From Hymenobacter sp. H14-R3 (lineage in GTDB: Bacteria > Bacteroidota > Bacteroidia > Cytophagales > Hymenobacteraceae), in the NCBI RefSeq assembly GCF_030063445.1, contig NZ_JASITD010000005.1, positions 186,001 to 250,000 on the forward strand: a stretch of DNA of 64,000 nucleotides, read 5' to 3'. The position numbers were made by a program, and so were the translations under genes. The notes beneath the pieces are model-generated. The model made no database searches. It saw only the letters and a list, made by a program, of their open reading frames with translations, and was not told where the DNA came from. Positions 8,081 through 16,149 of this stretch are shown in pieces; positions within the stretch are counted from its first letter, which is position 1, and each line of letters starts with the position of its first letter.

Positions 8081-8132
8081 GAATTCAACGATTTCGTGCT
8101 GATGCGATTGCTTCGCTGCGCGCGCAATGACA
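8026..8132. repeat. Inverted repeat overlapping the 3' end of pheA
   Basis: 39-bp arms at 8026-8064 and 8094-8132 are inverted copies with one mismatch; the outer ends read TGTCATTGCG. The left arm is translated as the pheA C-terminus. The element fills nearly the whole gap to the aminotransferase gene. Confidence 0.85.
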
Positions 8133-8157
8133 GCCGATTATCTAAGTAGCTAGAAAA

Positions 8158-9363
8158 ATGCAAGTTTCCACCGCCAGCCGCCTGGCCCACACCGGCGAAT
8201 ACTACTTCTCGCGCAAGCTGCGCGAGCTGGCCGCCCTCAACGCGGCCGGGGCCAATATCATCAGCCTGGGCATCGGCAGCCCCGATTTGCCGCCGCACCC
8301 GCGCGTGGTGGCGGCGCTGGCGGCCACCGCCGCCCAGCCCAACGCCCACGGCTACCAGAGCTACCAGGGCACGCCCGCGCTGCGCCAGGCCATGGCCGGC
8401 TTCTACCAAAAAAGCTACGGCGTGGCCCTCGACCCCGCCACCGAAGTGCTGCCCCTGGCTGGCTCCAAAGAGGGCCTGATGCACATTGGCATGACCTTTC
8501 TGGAGGCCGGCGACGCGGTGCTCATCCCCAACCCCGGCTACCCCACCTACCGCGCGGTGGCCGAAATCTGCGGGGCCGAGGTGCGCGACTACGACCTGAC
8601 CGCCGCCACCGGCTGGCTGCCCGACCTGGAAGCCCTGGCCCAGAGCGACTTGCGCCGCGTGAAGCTGATGCTCGTCAACTACCCGCACATGCCCACCGGC
8701 ACGCCGGCCAGCCCCGAGTTTCTGACCAAGCTGGTTGAGTTTGCCACGGAGCACGGCATTATGCTGGTGCACGACAACCCCTACGGCTTCGTGCTGAACG
8801 AAACGCCGCCCACCAGTCTGCTCAGTATTCCGGGCGCCAGGGAAGTGGCGTTGGAGCTTAACTCGCTGAGCAAGAGCCATAACCTGGCCGGCTGGCGCGT
8901 GGGCATGCTGGTGGGCCGCGCCGATTGGCTCACCGAGGTGCTGCGCTTCAAGAGCAACATGGATTCGGGCGTGTTCCTGGGTATTCAACAGGCGGCGATA
9001 GCGGCGCTGGCGCTGGGTGAGGAGTGGTTTGCAGAATTGAACGCCACCTACCGCGCCCGGCGCGAGCTGGTGCGCGAACTGCTGGCGGCGCTGGGCTGCG
9101 AGGCCGCGCCGGGCCAAACGGGCCTGTTCGTTTGGGCCGCCGTGCCGCCGCAGTACGCCGATGGCTACGCCCTGAGCGACGCCGTGCTGGCCGAGGCGCG
9201 GGTTTTTCTGACGCCCGGCGGCATCTTCGGCAGCAACGGCAACGGCTACATCCGGGCCAGCCTGTGCCAGCCCGAAAGCGTGCTGCGCGAGGCGCTGGAA
9301 CGGGTTGAAAGTATGAAAGTAACTCATGCAGACCGCCGGGTAGCAGCTCGCAAGCAGCAGTAA
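8158..9363 (+). CDS. Class I/II aminotransferase, probably aromatic
   Basis: A 401-residue fold-type I PLP aminotransferase. The PLP Lys is in NSLSKSHNLAGWRVG (Lys239), followed by the conserved Arg247. NYPHMPTG stands where NPxNPTG is usual, and HDNPYG carries the PLP-pyridine Asp (about residue 206). Sequence style is that of the LL-DAP/aspartate branch, but its place between pheA and tyrA argues for transamination of phenylpyruvate and hydroxyphenylpyruvate. The substrate assignment is inferred from context. Confidence 0.85.
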   Translation: MQVSTASRLAHTGEYYFSRKLRELAALNAAGANIISLGIGSPDLPPHPRVVAALAATAAQPNAHGYQSYQGTPALRQAMAGFYQKSYGVALDPATEVLPLAGSKEGLMHIGMTFLEAGDAVLIPNPGYPTYRAVAEICGAEVRDYDLTAATGWLPDLEALAQSDLRRVKLMLVNYPHMPTGTPASPEFLTKLVEFATEHGIMLVHDNPYGFVLNETPPTSLLSIPGAREVALELNSLSKSHNLAGWRVGMLVGRADWLTEVLRFKSNMDSGVFLGIQQAAIAALALGEEWFAELNATYRARRELVRELLAALGCEAAPGQTGLFVWAAVPPQYADGYALSDAVLAEARVFLTPGGIFGSNGNGYIRASLCQPESVLREALERVESMKVTHADRRVAARKQQ

Positions 9364-9438
9364 ATCAATCGTCAGCAACGAGGTGAGCGAGGTGCTTCCC
9401 TTCGGTCTGCACGACGTGCAGGTAATAAGTGTATTAGT

Positions 9439-10287
9439 ATGACTATCACCATAATCGGCCTGGGCCTCATCGGCGGCTCGCTGGCGCTCAGCCTGCGCCA
9501 GCACGGGCTAGCCACGCGGCTCATCGGCGTGGAGGCCAACCCCGCTTACGCCCGCCGGGCGCTGGAGCTGGGCCTGGTCGATGAAATCGGCCCCGACCTG
9601 GCGGCGGCGGTGGCCCCGGCAGCCCTCGTTATTGTGGCCGTGCCCATGGATGCCATGCTGACGGTATTACCGCAAGTGCTTGATTTAGTAACTGATAAGC
9701 AGCTGGTTATCGACGTTGGCTCGACCAAGGGCAACCTGCTGGCGGCCGTGGCCGGGCACCCGCGCCGGGGCCGCTTCGTGGCCGTGCACCCCATGGCCGG
9801 CACCGAATACTCGGGCCCCGATGCGGCGGTGAGTGGCTTATTCGAAGGCAAAACGCTGGTAGTCTGCGATGCTGCCGCCAGCGACCCCGACGCCGTGGCC
9901 ACGGTGGAGGCCCTGTTTCGGGCCGTGCCCATGCGGGTGCTGCACCTCGGCGCGGCCGACCACGACCTGCACACGGCCTACGTGTCGCACATCTCGCACC
10001 TCACCTCGTTTGCGCTGGCCCTCACGGTGTTGGAGAAGGAGCAGCGCGGCGAGCAGCGCATTTTTGACCTAGCCGGCGGCGGCTTTGCCTCCACCGTGCG
10101 GCTGGCCAAGAGTGCGCCGGCTACCTGGGTGCCCATCTTCCGCCAAAACCGGGAAAACGTGCTCGATGTGCTCGATGAGCACCTGGTGCAGCTGCATAAG
10201 CTGCGCGAACTGCTGGCCACCGAGGATTACGTCGGGCTGACGCAGCAGCTGGAACACGCCAACGAGATAAAGAAAATAATTCCCTGA
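9439..10287 (+). CDS. tyrA: Prephenate dehydrogenase
   Basis: NAD(P)-dependent oxidative decarboxylation of prephenate to 4-hydroxyphenylpyruvate, the Tyr branch. The 282-residue protein begins with the dinucleotide motif IIGLGLIGGSLA (residues 4-15). The HPMAGTEYSGP segment carries the conserved His and the Gly-rich substrate loop; the rest is the helical dimerisation domain. No ACT domain is present. It is third in the aromatic operon, 75 bases after the aminotransferase. Confidence 0.93.
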   Translation: MTITIIGLGLIGGSLALSLRQHGLATRLIGVEANPAYARRALELGLVDEIGPDLAAAVAPAALVIVAVPMDAMLTVLPQVLDLVTDKQLVIDVGSTKGNLLAAVAGHPRRGRFVAVHPMAGTEYSGPDAAVSGLFEGKTLVVCDAAASDPDAVATVEALFRAVPMRVLHLGAADHDLHTAYVSHISHLTSFALALTVLEKEQRGEQRIFDLAGGGFASTVRLAKSAPATWVPIFRQNRENVLDVLDEHLVQLHKLRELLATEDYVGLTQQLEHANEIKKIIP

Positions 10288-10290
10288 AAT

Positions 10291-10373
10291 GTAAAACGGA
10301 GTGCCACTCCGTTTCCGCTCGGCCAGCTTGTGCGGCCCGTGCTTACGCCAAACGGAGTGTCACTCCGTTTTAC
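10291..10373. repeat. Inverted repeat with palindromic arms between tyrA and aroF-like gene
   Basis: The unit AAACGGAGTGcCACTCCGTTT occurs at about 10294-10314 and again at 10350-10370 (with T for the central c). Each is a nearly perfect palindrome, and the whole is bounded by GTAAAA and TTTTAC. The hairpins could end or slow transcription between tyrA and the last gene of the operon. Confidence 0.75.
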
Positions 10374-10401
10374 TTCGCTTTCACAACCAACTCATACCCC
10401 C

Positions 10402-11472
10402 ATGTTCAACGACCTCTTCAACCGCAAACCCGAGGATAAGCCCTTCCTCATCTCTGGCCCGTGCTCGGCCGAAACCGAGGAGCAGGTGCTCGAAACCTGC
10501 CAGCGCCTGGCCGCCACCGGTAAGGTGCAGGCCCTGCGCGCCGGTATCTGGAAGCCCCGCACCAAGCCCGGCGGCTTCGAAGGGGTGGGGGCCAAGGGCC
10601 TGCCGTGGCTCAAAAAAGCCAGCGAGCTCACCGGCCTGCCGGTGGCCGTGGAAGTAGCCACCGCCAAGCACGTGGAGGACTGCCTGGCCTTTGGTGTGGA
10701 CCTGGTGTGGGTGGGCGCGCGCACCACGGGCAACCCGTTTTCGGTGCAGGAAATCGCCAATGCCCTGCGCGGCGTCGATATTCCGGTGCTGGTCAAAAAC
10801 CCCATTCACCCCGAGCTGGAGCTGTGGGTGGGGGCCATCGAGCGCCTGCAAAAAGCTGGTTTGAAGCAGGTTGGCATGATTCACCGGGGCTTTTCGAGCT
10901 ACGGCAACACCGACTTCCGCAATGCGCCGATGTGGCACCTGCCCATCGAGATGAAGCGCCGGATGCCCGAGCTGCCCATCCTCAACGACCCCAGCCACAT
11001 CTGCGGCCGGCGCGATACGTTGTTTGCCGTGGCGCAGCAGGCGCTCGACCTCGACTTCGACGGCACCATGATTGAGAGCCACATCGACCCCGACAACGCC
11101 TGGAGCGATGCCAAGCAGCAAATCACGCCCGAGGTGCTGGGCCAACTCATCACCAACCTGGTGTGGCGCCACGAGACCACCGACAAGGCCGAGTACCTGA
11201 CTGCCCTGGCCGGCCTGCGCGAGCAAATCAACAACCTCGACGCCGAGGTGATGCAGCTGCTGGGCCGCCGCATGGCCGTGGCCGAAAAAATCGGGCAGTA
11301 CAAGAAAGACAACGACATTACCATCCTGCAAACCGCCCGCCTCAACGAGATTCTGGAGCGCAGCAAGCGCCAGGGTGCCCAGGTGGGCCTCACGGAAGAT
11401 TTCGTGGAGCGCTACCTGGAAGCCGTTCACCTGGAGTCGGTTATGCGCCAGGAGCGGGTAATGAACGGGTAG
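10402..11472 (+). CDS. Bifunctional DAHP synthase / chorismate mutase
   Basis: A 356-residue fusion. The N-terminal part is a type I-beta (KDOPS-like) DAHP synthase, with ISGPCSAETEEQ near residue 17 and KPGGFEGVG. The C-terminal part from about residue 265 is an AroQ-type chorismate mutase (LREQINNLDAEVMQLLGRR ... IGQYKKDN). Such fusions make both the first shikimate-pathway reaction and the entry to Phe/Tyr, and the mutase domain usually acts as the allosteric sensor. ATG 10402 is chosen because the upstream in-frame codons from 10330 fall in the repeat. It ends the aromatic operon. Confidence 0.93.
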   Translation: MFNDLFNRKPEDKPFLISGPCSAETEEQVLETCQRLAATGKVQALRAGIWKPRTKPGGFEGVGAKGLPWLKKASELTGLPVAVEVATAKHVEDCLAFGVDLVWVGARTTGNPFSVQEIANALRGVDIPVLVKNPIHPELELWVGAIERLQKAGLKQVGMIHRGFSSYGNTDFRNAPMWHLPIEMKRRMPELPILNDPSHICGRRDTLFAVAQQALDLDFDGTMIESHIDPDNAWSDAKQQITPEVLGQLITNLVWRHETTDKAEYLTALAGLREQINNLDAEVMQLLGRRMAVAEKIGQYKKDNDITILQTARLNEILERSKRQGAQVGLTEDFVERYLEAVHLESVMRQERVMNG

Positions 11473-11489
11473 GCGAAGTAGCTCCACGC

Positions 11490-11636
11490 CCGGCCCCTCC
11501 CCTGCGGGGGTGGGGAGCCAGACGAATTTGCCGATGCGTTACTGTAGCTTTCATCCCCCAGGTAAGAGGGGTTTTGGCAGACGAACGATTGCGTTGCCCC
11601 GGCTCCCCTCCCCCGCAGGGGAGGGGCCGGGGGGGT
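11490..11636. repeat. C-rich inverted repeat
   Basis: GGCCCCTCCCCTGCGGGGG near 11492 is inverted as CCCCCGCAGGGGAGGGGCC near 11631, with additional pairing of GGGGAGCC and GGCTCCCC. It resembles the repeat at 4474-4643. It lies between the aromatic operon and the next gene and would form a strong hairpin. Confidence 0.7.
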
Positions 11637-11661
11637 GCCGTTCGTGCCGTACTTTCCAGCA

Positions 11662-12693
11662 ATGAAAAAAAATACCCGATTCCTCCTGCTAGCCGCCGCG
11701 CTGCTGGCTGGCTGCCAGGCCCAGGCGCAACGCCTGCCCAAAGCCCAGCACGAGCTGCTGGCCACCCCCACCACCGTGGCCTGGGGCTACTACTCAGCCG
11801 ATGCGCCGCCGGTGATGCGCATCAAATCGGGCGAGACGGTGCAGGTGCACACGCTCCTTACCTCCAGCCCCACGCGGCTCGAAGGGGCGGGCGTGGCCCC
11901 GGCGCAGGTAGAGCAGTCGCTGCGCGATATCTATGAGAAAGTGACCAACAAGGGGCCGGGCGGGCATATCCTCACCGGGCCCATTTTTGTGGAAGGGGCC
12001 GAGCCGGGCGACGTGCTGGAGGTGCGCATCAAGGCCATTGAGCTGGCTATTCCGTACGCCTACAACGGGTTTGGGCCGAAGAGCGGGTTTATTCCCGAAG
12101 ACTTTGGCTACGCCAAGATGAAGATTATTCCGCTCGATAAGAAGCGGATGGTGGCCGACTTTGCGCCCGGCATTGAGCTGCCGCTGCACCCGTTTTTTGG
12201 GAGCATGGGCGTGGCCCCGCCGCCCGCGATGGGCCGGGTAAACAGCGCGCCACCCGGCATATTCGGCGGCAACCTCGACAACAAAGACCTGGTGGTGGGC
12301 ACCACGCTCTACCTGCCGGTGCACGTGCCGGGCGCACTATTCTTTGTGGGCGACGGCCATGCTGGCCAGGGTAACGGTGAGGTCGATATCACCGCCCTCG
12401 AAACTTCCCTGACCGGCAACCTGGAGTTTATCGTGCACAAAGACACGCACTTAGCCCTGCCCCGTGCCGAAACGCCGACCCACTACATCAGCATGGGCCT
12501 GGATGAGGATTTGACCCTAGCCGGCAAGCAGGCCGTGCGCGAAATGATAGCTTTCCTGATGAAAACCAAGGGCATGACCAAGGACGATGCCTACATGCTG
12601 TGCAGCGTGGCCGGCGACCTCAACGTGACGCAAGTGGTAGACGGCACCCGCGGCGCGCACATGCTGCTACCCAAAAGCATTTTCAAAAAGTAG
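11662..12693 (+). CDS. Acetamidase/formamidase family protein, probable lipoprotein
   Basis: A 343-residue member of the FmdA/AmdA amidase family, which hydrolyses short amides to carboxylate and ammonia. The signal sequence ends in LLAGC (Cys18), so lipid anchoring is likely. Family segments include GGHILTGPIFVEGAEPGD, the loop around PLHPFFGSMGVAP, and the metal-site region FVGDGHAGQGNGE. ATG 11662 begins the signal peptide; an in-frame codon at 11635 would add nine residues from the repeat. The TAG stop codon lies inside the GTAG end of the following repeat pair. Confidence 0.87.
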   Translation: MKKNTRFLLLAAALLAGCQAQAQRLPKAQHELLATPTTVAWGYYSADAPPVMRIKSGETVQVHTLLTSSPTRLEGAGVAPAQVEQSLRDIYEKVTNKGPGGHILTGPIFVEGAEPGDVLEVRIKAIELAIPYAYNGFGPKSGFIPEDFGYAKMKIIPLDKKRMVADFAPGIELPLHPFFGSMGVAPPPAMGRVNSAPPGIFGGNLDNKDLVVGTTLYLPVHVPGALFFVGDGHAGQGNGEVDITALETSLTGNLEFIVHKDTHLALPRAETPTHYISMGLDEDLTLAGKQAVREMIAFLMKTKGMTKDDAYMLCSVAGDLNVTQVVDGTRGAHMLLPKSIFKK

Positions 12694-12795
12694 CGTAAGC
12701 TTTAGCTTGCGAGTGAGCGTAGCGAGCAGGCGGCTCCGCGCGGCGCGAACGACCATACTCCCTGGCGCTCGCTCGCAAGCTAGAGCTTACGCTAC
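12690..12795. repeat. Paired REP element (BIME), GTAG family B, 106 bp
   Basis: The outer ends read GTAGCGTAAGCTTTAGCTTG and its complement (AAGCTTACGCTAC at 12783-12795), with further inner pairing GCGAGTGAGCG / CGCTCGCTCGC. The core reads AGGCGGCTCCGCGCGGCGCG. TAG of the left GTAG stops the amidase gene and TAG of the right one stops the convergent hydrolase gene. Nearly the same element is at 13898-14004 in the same orientation, and at 14568-14674 inverted. Confidence 0.85.
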
Positions 12796-13877
12796 TTTAG
12801 AAACTTCCCAATGTTTTCGTTCAGAAACTTGGCGTCGGCGGGGTTGCTGGCCGCGCCGGCGGTGTGGCCCCACAGCGACGGAATGGGCAGCAGCTGCACG
12901 CCCGCAATGAACGCCGCCTCATAGCGCGCGTCGCCCACCGGGAAGTATAAATCCGTTTCGGAAGGCATGTATAAAATGGGCACCTTGATGCTGCGCAAGA
13001 CTTTTTCGACGTCGCCGCCCATGCCGGGCGTGGTGCCCACGTTGTGGTACTCCCAGGTGCGCATCTGGGCGATGAGGTCGTTGGCGTCGGCCCCCGGAAT
13101 GAAGTGCGTGCGGTAGTTATTCAGCACTTGCTCGAAGGTGGTGCCGGGCTTCTCCTCGTTGCGCCACAGCTCTTTGCGCCACCACTCCTGCGAGAAAAGC
13201 CAGCCCGTCCAGACGGTGGCGAAGGCTTCGATGCCTTTAGTGGGCGGCGCGGTGTAGTCGCCGTTCCGGAAAGCCTCATCGGCGGTAAGGGCCGCTATCT
13301 GGCCTTCGAGGCGTACTACGCCATGGGGGTAGTTCTTGGCCGTGCCCGAGGTAGCCACGATGCGGTCGGCGAAGGTGGGGTAGCTCACGGCCCACTGAAA
13401 GGCCTGCTGCGCGCCCATCGAAAAGCCAATGATGGCGCGCAAATGCGTTATTTTTAAGTCTTTAGCCAGTAGCTCGTGCACGGCCTGCACGTTGTCGCGG
13501 ATGGTCATCACCGGGAAGCGCGGGCCGTGAAACGGCTCGGGCGTGTTGCTGGGCGAGGAGGAATGGCCGTTGCCAAACAGCTCGGTAGTAACCAGAAACA
13601 ACTTGGTGGTATCGAGGCACTTGCCGGGGCCGATGAGCCACTCATAGCCCCGGTGGTCGGCCATGTAATGCGAGGGCAGCAGCACGGCATTGTCGCGCTT
13701 GGCGTTGAGGTGGCCGTAGGTGCCGTAGCCCACCCGCGCCTGGGGCAGCACCGCGCCGCCCTCGGTTTTAAAGTTGGGGAGGGTGAAAAAGTGGTGCGGC
13801 ACTTTAGCAGCCGGCTTGGTTTGGGCCTGGGCGACGAAGGCGGTGAGTAGGAAAAGCAGGGGTAGGAACTGGCGCAT
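12792..13877 (-). CDS. Exported alpha/beta hydrolase, MetX-like
   Basis: A 361-residue alpha/beta-fold protein with a signal peptide (MRQFLPLLFLLTAFVAQAQ). The nucleophile elbow is IIGFSMGAQQAFQWA; the acid is probably the Asp in SETDLYFPVGDARY and the His is in SLWGHTAGA. It resembles homoserine O-acetyltransferase, but export makes an amino acid role unlikely; an esterase-like function fits better. It is bracketed by two near-identical 106-107 bp repeats (12690-12795 and 13898-14004). Its stop codon is supplied by the first one. Confidence 0.82.
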   Translation of the reverse strand: MRQFLPLLFLLTAFVAQAQTKPAAKVPHHFFTLPNFKTEGGAVLPQARVGYGTYGHLNAKRDNAVLLPSHYMADHRGYEWLIGPGKCLDTTKLFLVTTELFGNGHSSSPSNTPEPFHGPRFPVMTIRDNVQAVHELLAKDLKITHLRAIIGFSMGAQQAFQWAVSYPTFADRIVATSGTAKNYPHGVVRLEGQIAALTADEAFRNGDYTAPPTKGIEAFATVWTGWLFSQEWWRKELWRNEEKPGTTFEQVLNNYRTHFIPGADANDLIAQMRTWEYHNVGTTPGMGGDVEKVLRSIKVPILYMPSETDLYFPVGDARYEAAFIAGVQLLPIPSLWGHTAGAASNPADAKFLNENIGKFLK

Positions 13878-13897
13878 AACGAAGAGTAAGTAAAAGT

Positions 13898-14004
13898 GTA
13901 GCGTAAGCTTTAGCTTGCGGGTGAGCGCCAGCGAGCAGGCGGCCCCGCCCGGCGCGAACGACCCTGCTCGCTGGCGCTCGCTCGCAAGCTAAAGCTTACG
14001 CTAC
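13898..14004. repeat. Paired REP element (BIME), GTAG family B, 107 bp
   Basis: The same architecture and orientation as 12690-12795, with few differences: GTAGCGTAAGCTTTAGCTTG at the left, complementary end at 14004, and core AGGCGGCCCCGCCCGGCGCG. It lies 21 bases upstream of the hydrolase start, so it could influence that promoter. Confidence 0.85.
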
Positions 14005-14074
14005 AGGGCTGGCAGCTGCTTACTTTGATGCAATTTTTTACAAGTGTTTAATTCAAAGTTAGTTACGAAATATG

Positions 14075-14518
14075 CTACGCAACGGCCTGTCTCACCTGCT
14101 CATAGGTTTTGGTGGGAAACTTCAGTTGCCAGGCTTTTTTGACTTCGGCGAGGAGCGATAGCAAGTGCGCTGTATCCTGGCTAGCCAGCTGGCTTTTCAG
14201 GGCCAGCTTCGCCGGGGCTGTTAGTGTTTGGTTATCAATAATTTGTGCCAATTGCCAATCAGAAAGGTGCTGATAATCTTGGCGGAACGCAGTGAATTTC
14301 GCCAAGATTATCAGTGCTTCTCTGGCAAAGCCCAGGCCAGTGGCGCTTTCGTGGGTGGCCATTAAAACCAGGTTCTCCAAGCGGCTGGCGTACGCATTTT
14401 GCTCGGCAAATGCGTCGCCGGCAAACTGCTGGTACAGCTCGGTATATTCGTGGCTCAGCGCCTGCAGCTGCGCTTCCAGCTGGCTTAGCTTAACCAAAAA
14501 GGAATCCAGATTGGGCAT
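14075..14518 (-). CDS. Hypothetical helical protein
   Basis: 147 residues, not recognised. It has no signal peptide. The N-terminal 40 residues form a heptad-like amphipathic stretch (FLVKLSQLEAQLQALSHEYTELYQQF) compatible with a coiled coil; the rest is predicted helical, ending in KTYEQVRQAVA. Base composition is noticeably less GC-rich than its neighbours. It is isolated between two GTAG repeat pairs on the minus strand, which hints at an accessory segment. Existence as a gene is supported by length and normal residue composition only. Confidence 0.6.
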   Translation of the reverse strand: MPNLDSFLVKLSQLEAQLQALSHEYTELYQQFAGDAFAEQNAYASRLENLVLMATHESATGLGFAREALIILAKFTAFRQDYQHLSDWQLAQIIDNQTLTAPAKLALKSQLASQDTAHLLSLLAEVKKAWQLKFPTKTYEQVRQAVA

Positions 14519-14567
14519 TGAGGACTGGTTTGATGGGTAATAGCCACATCGGCGTCGAGGGCGATGA

Positions 14568-14674
14568 GTAGCGCGAAGTTTCCACTTCGTGCGTGAGCGC
14601 AGCGAGCATGGTCGTTTGAGCCGCGCGGTACCGCCTGCTCGCTGCGCTCGCTCGCAAGCTGAAGCTTACGTTAC
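14568..14674. repeat. Paired REP element (BIME), GTAG family B, inverted copy
   Basis: The left arm is GTAGCGCGAAGTTTCCACTTCG; the right arm is the family B form AGCTTACGTTAC with GTAA in place of GTAG. The core GGTCGTTTGAGCCGCGCGG is the reverse complement of the cores at 12690 and 13898. The TAA stop of the DUF1028 gene (14671-14673) lies inside the altered tetranucleotide. Confidence 0.78.
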
Positions 14675-15666
14675 AGGGCCAGAATCTGCTTCAACTCAGC
14701 CGGCGACACGGTGAGCAGGCCCACTTTAGGCAGGCGCTCAGTTAATACCCGCCAGTTGGGCTCCTGCTTGAAAATGGGTTTCAGCAGGGCCATTGCGGCG
14801 GGCACCTGCTGCTTGTTGGCCAGCGTGATGGCGTGCCAGTACTTCATTTCCAGGTTATTAGGAAGCATCTTTTCGGCGGCCTGGTACTCGGCAATGGCCC
14901 CTGGCATGTCGTTTTTTTCCACGGCCAGGTCGCCGGCGTTCATGTGGTCGTAGGCGCGGTGCAACTTCAGCAGGCGGCGCAGCTCGGGCAGGGGCGCGGC
15001 GCTGTCATCCACGCGCAGGTCCACGAGGCGGTCGGCCCAGGGGCCTTCGGTGGTGGTGCCGCGCACCACCAGCAGCGCCGCCGACTGGCGGCCCCGGATG
15101 TCGCCGCCGGCGGCCTGGGCCGCGTCGAGGGCGGCGAGCACGCGCTCGGCCAGGGGCAGGGCGGCGCTGGCTTCGTAGGCCTTGGCCATGGCCCCCCACA
15201 CGGTGGCGTTGAGCATCATATTGGCCTGCACCGAGAACTGCGCGCCTTGCTGGTGGCCGGCCATATCCACGCATTTTTTGCCGGTGTGGGTGGCCACGCG
15301 GCCCTGGTTATCCAGGATGGCCACCTGGCGCACCTCGCGGGCCTCGTCGGCGGCCAGCAGCTCGTCGAGCGCCTGCTGGGCGGTTTTGCCGCTCTTTAGC
15401 AACGCCAGACCGCGCAGGCCAAACGACTTATTGGTAAACGATTGCGTGGCTACTACGCCCACGCCGGCCTCGGCCCAGCTCACGCTGGTGCCCACCGAAA
15501 ACCAGTGGCTTTGCACAGCCACGGCCATTTCGCCGGTCTTGGGGTCGCGGGCCACGATGCTGAAGGTGTGGGCCAGCGGGTCGGTGGCCGAGTAGATGGA
15601 CTGCGCAGCGGCTGGGCGCGCCAGCAGCAGCAGCGCCGCGAAAAAGGGTAGGAGTTTGCGAAGCAT
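14671..15666 (-). CDS. Exported DUF1028 (Ntn-hydrolase-like) protein
   Basis: 331 residues with a signal peptide (MLRKLLPFFAALLLLARPAAAQ). The DUF1028 core spans about residues 25-225, with HTFSIVARDPKTGEMAVAVQS, GVGVVATQSFTN and KTAQQALDELLAADEAREVRQV. The family is related to Ntn-type hydrolases; its substrate is not established. The C-terminal 100 residues are helical and TPR-like (NDMPGAIAEYQAAEKMLPNN), an addition that may bind a partner. It is isolated on the minus strand between repeat-rich gaps. Confidence 0.85.
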   Translation of the reverse strand: MLRKLLPFFAALLLLARPAAAQSIYSATDPLAHTFSIVARDPKTGEMAVAVQSHWFSVGTSVSWAEAGVGVVATQSFTNKSFGLRGLALLKSGKTAQQALDELLAADEAREVRQVAILDNQGRVATHTGKKCVDMAGHQQGAQFSVQANMMLNATVWGAMAKAYEASAALPLAERVLAALDAAQAAGGDIRGRQSAALLVVRGTTTEGPWADRLVDLRVDDSAAPLPELRRLLKLHRAYDHMNAGDLAVEKNDMPGAIAEYQAAEKMLPNNLEMKYWHAITLANKQQVPAAMALLKPIFKQEPNWRVLTERLPKVGLLTVSPAELKQILAL

Positions 15667-15828
15667 AAGTTGGAAGAAAAGCGAAAGTAGCTACCCGCCG
15701 GCCGAACCCCGCCCAGGCGCTAGCCCCCAACGCCAACGACCTCCCGGCAAAAATGCCAGTAGGCTGCGTAGTAAGTAGTTATGCAAAAGACAAGTTTGGC
15801 GCTAAGGCCCTTACTCTACCGTTAAGTG

Positions 15829-16125
15829 CTAGCTGAGGGCACCGGCGCTGATTTGCCGACGCATGGTGTAGAGGCCGCGGGCCACGCCGGGCAGCGCCAG
15901 CGCGCGGCTGGCTTCGGTAGAGGGGGCAGGGTATTGCTGCAACACGCTTTGGCCCAGTGCATTGAGTAGCGATACGCCGATGCCCTGCTGGCCCAGGCTG
16001 GCTGGCAAGCTCAGCGACACGCACCCGCCCGCCGCGGGGTTGGGGTGGAGAAACACGCCCGCCGCCGCGACCGCCGTGGCCCTGGTGCCCAGCAGGGTGC
16101 CCTGCACATAGCCGCGCAGCCACAC
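15829..16125 (-). pseudogene. Remnant of a type IX secretion C-terminal sorting domain
   Basis: The frame reads like a type A T9SS sorting domain: VFLHPNPAAGG (the PNP start), SLPASLGQQGIGVSLLNALG, QSVLQQ, then LALPGVARGLYTMR. In intact cargo such a domain follows a large secreted protein, but here it has only a short unrelated N-terminal piece and no signal peptide, and it ends early after GLYTMRRQISAG. This is best read as the 3' relic of a decayed cargo gene. A chance similarity is unlikely given five motif blocks in order. The N-terminal coding part is not recognisable upstream. Confidence 0.55.
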
Positions 16126-16149
16126 CAGCGCCGCGCGCGCTGTTTGTCA

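Noticed and set aside
8056-9504. Minus-strand frame of 482 codons opposite the aminotransferase gene
   Set aside because: Shadow of a well-supported gene; composition dominated by Gly, Ala, His and Gln, with no motif.
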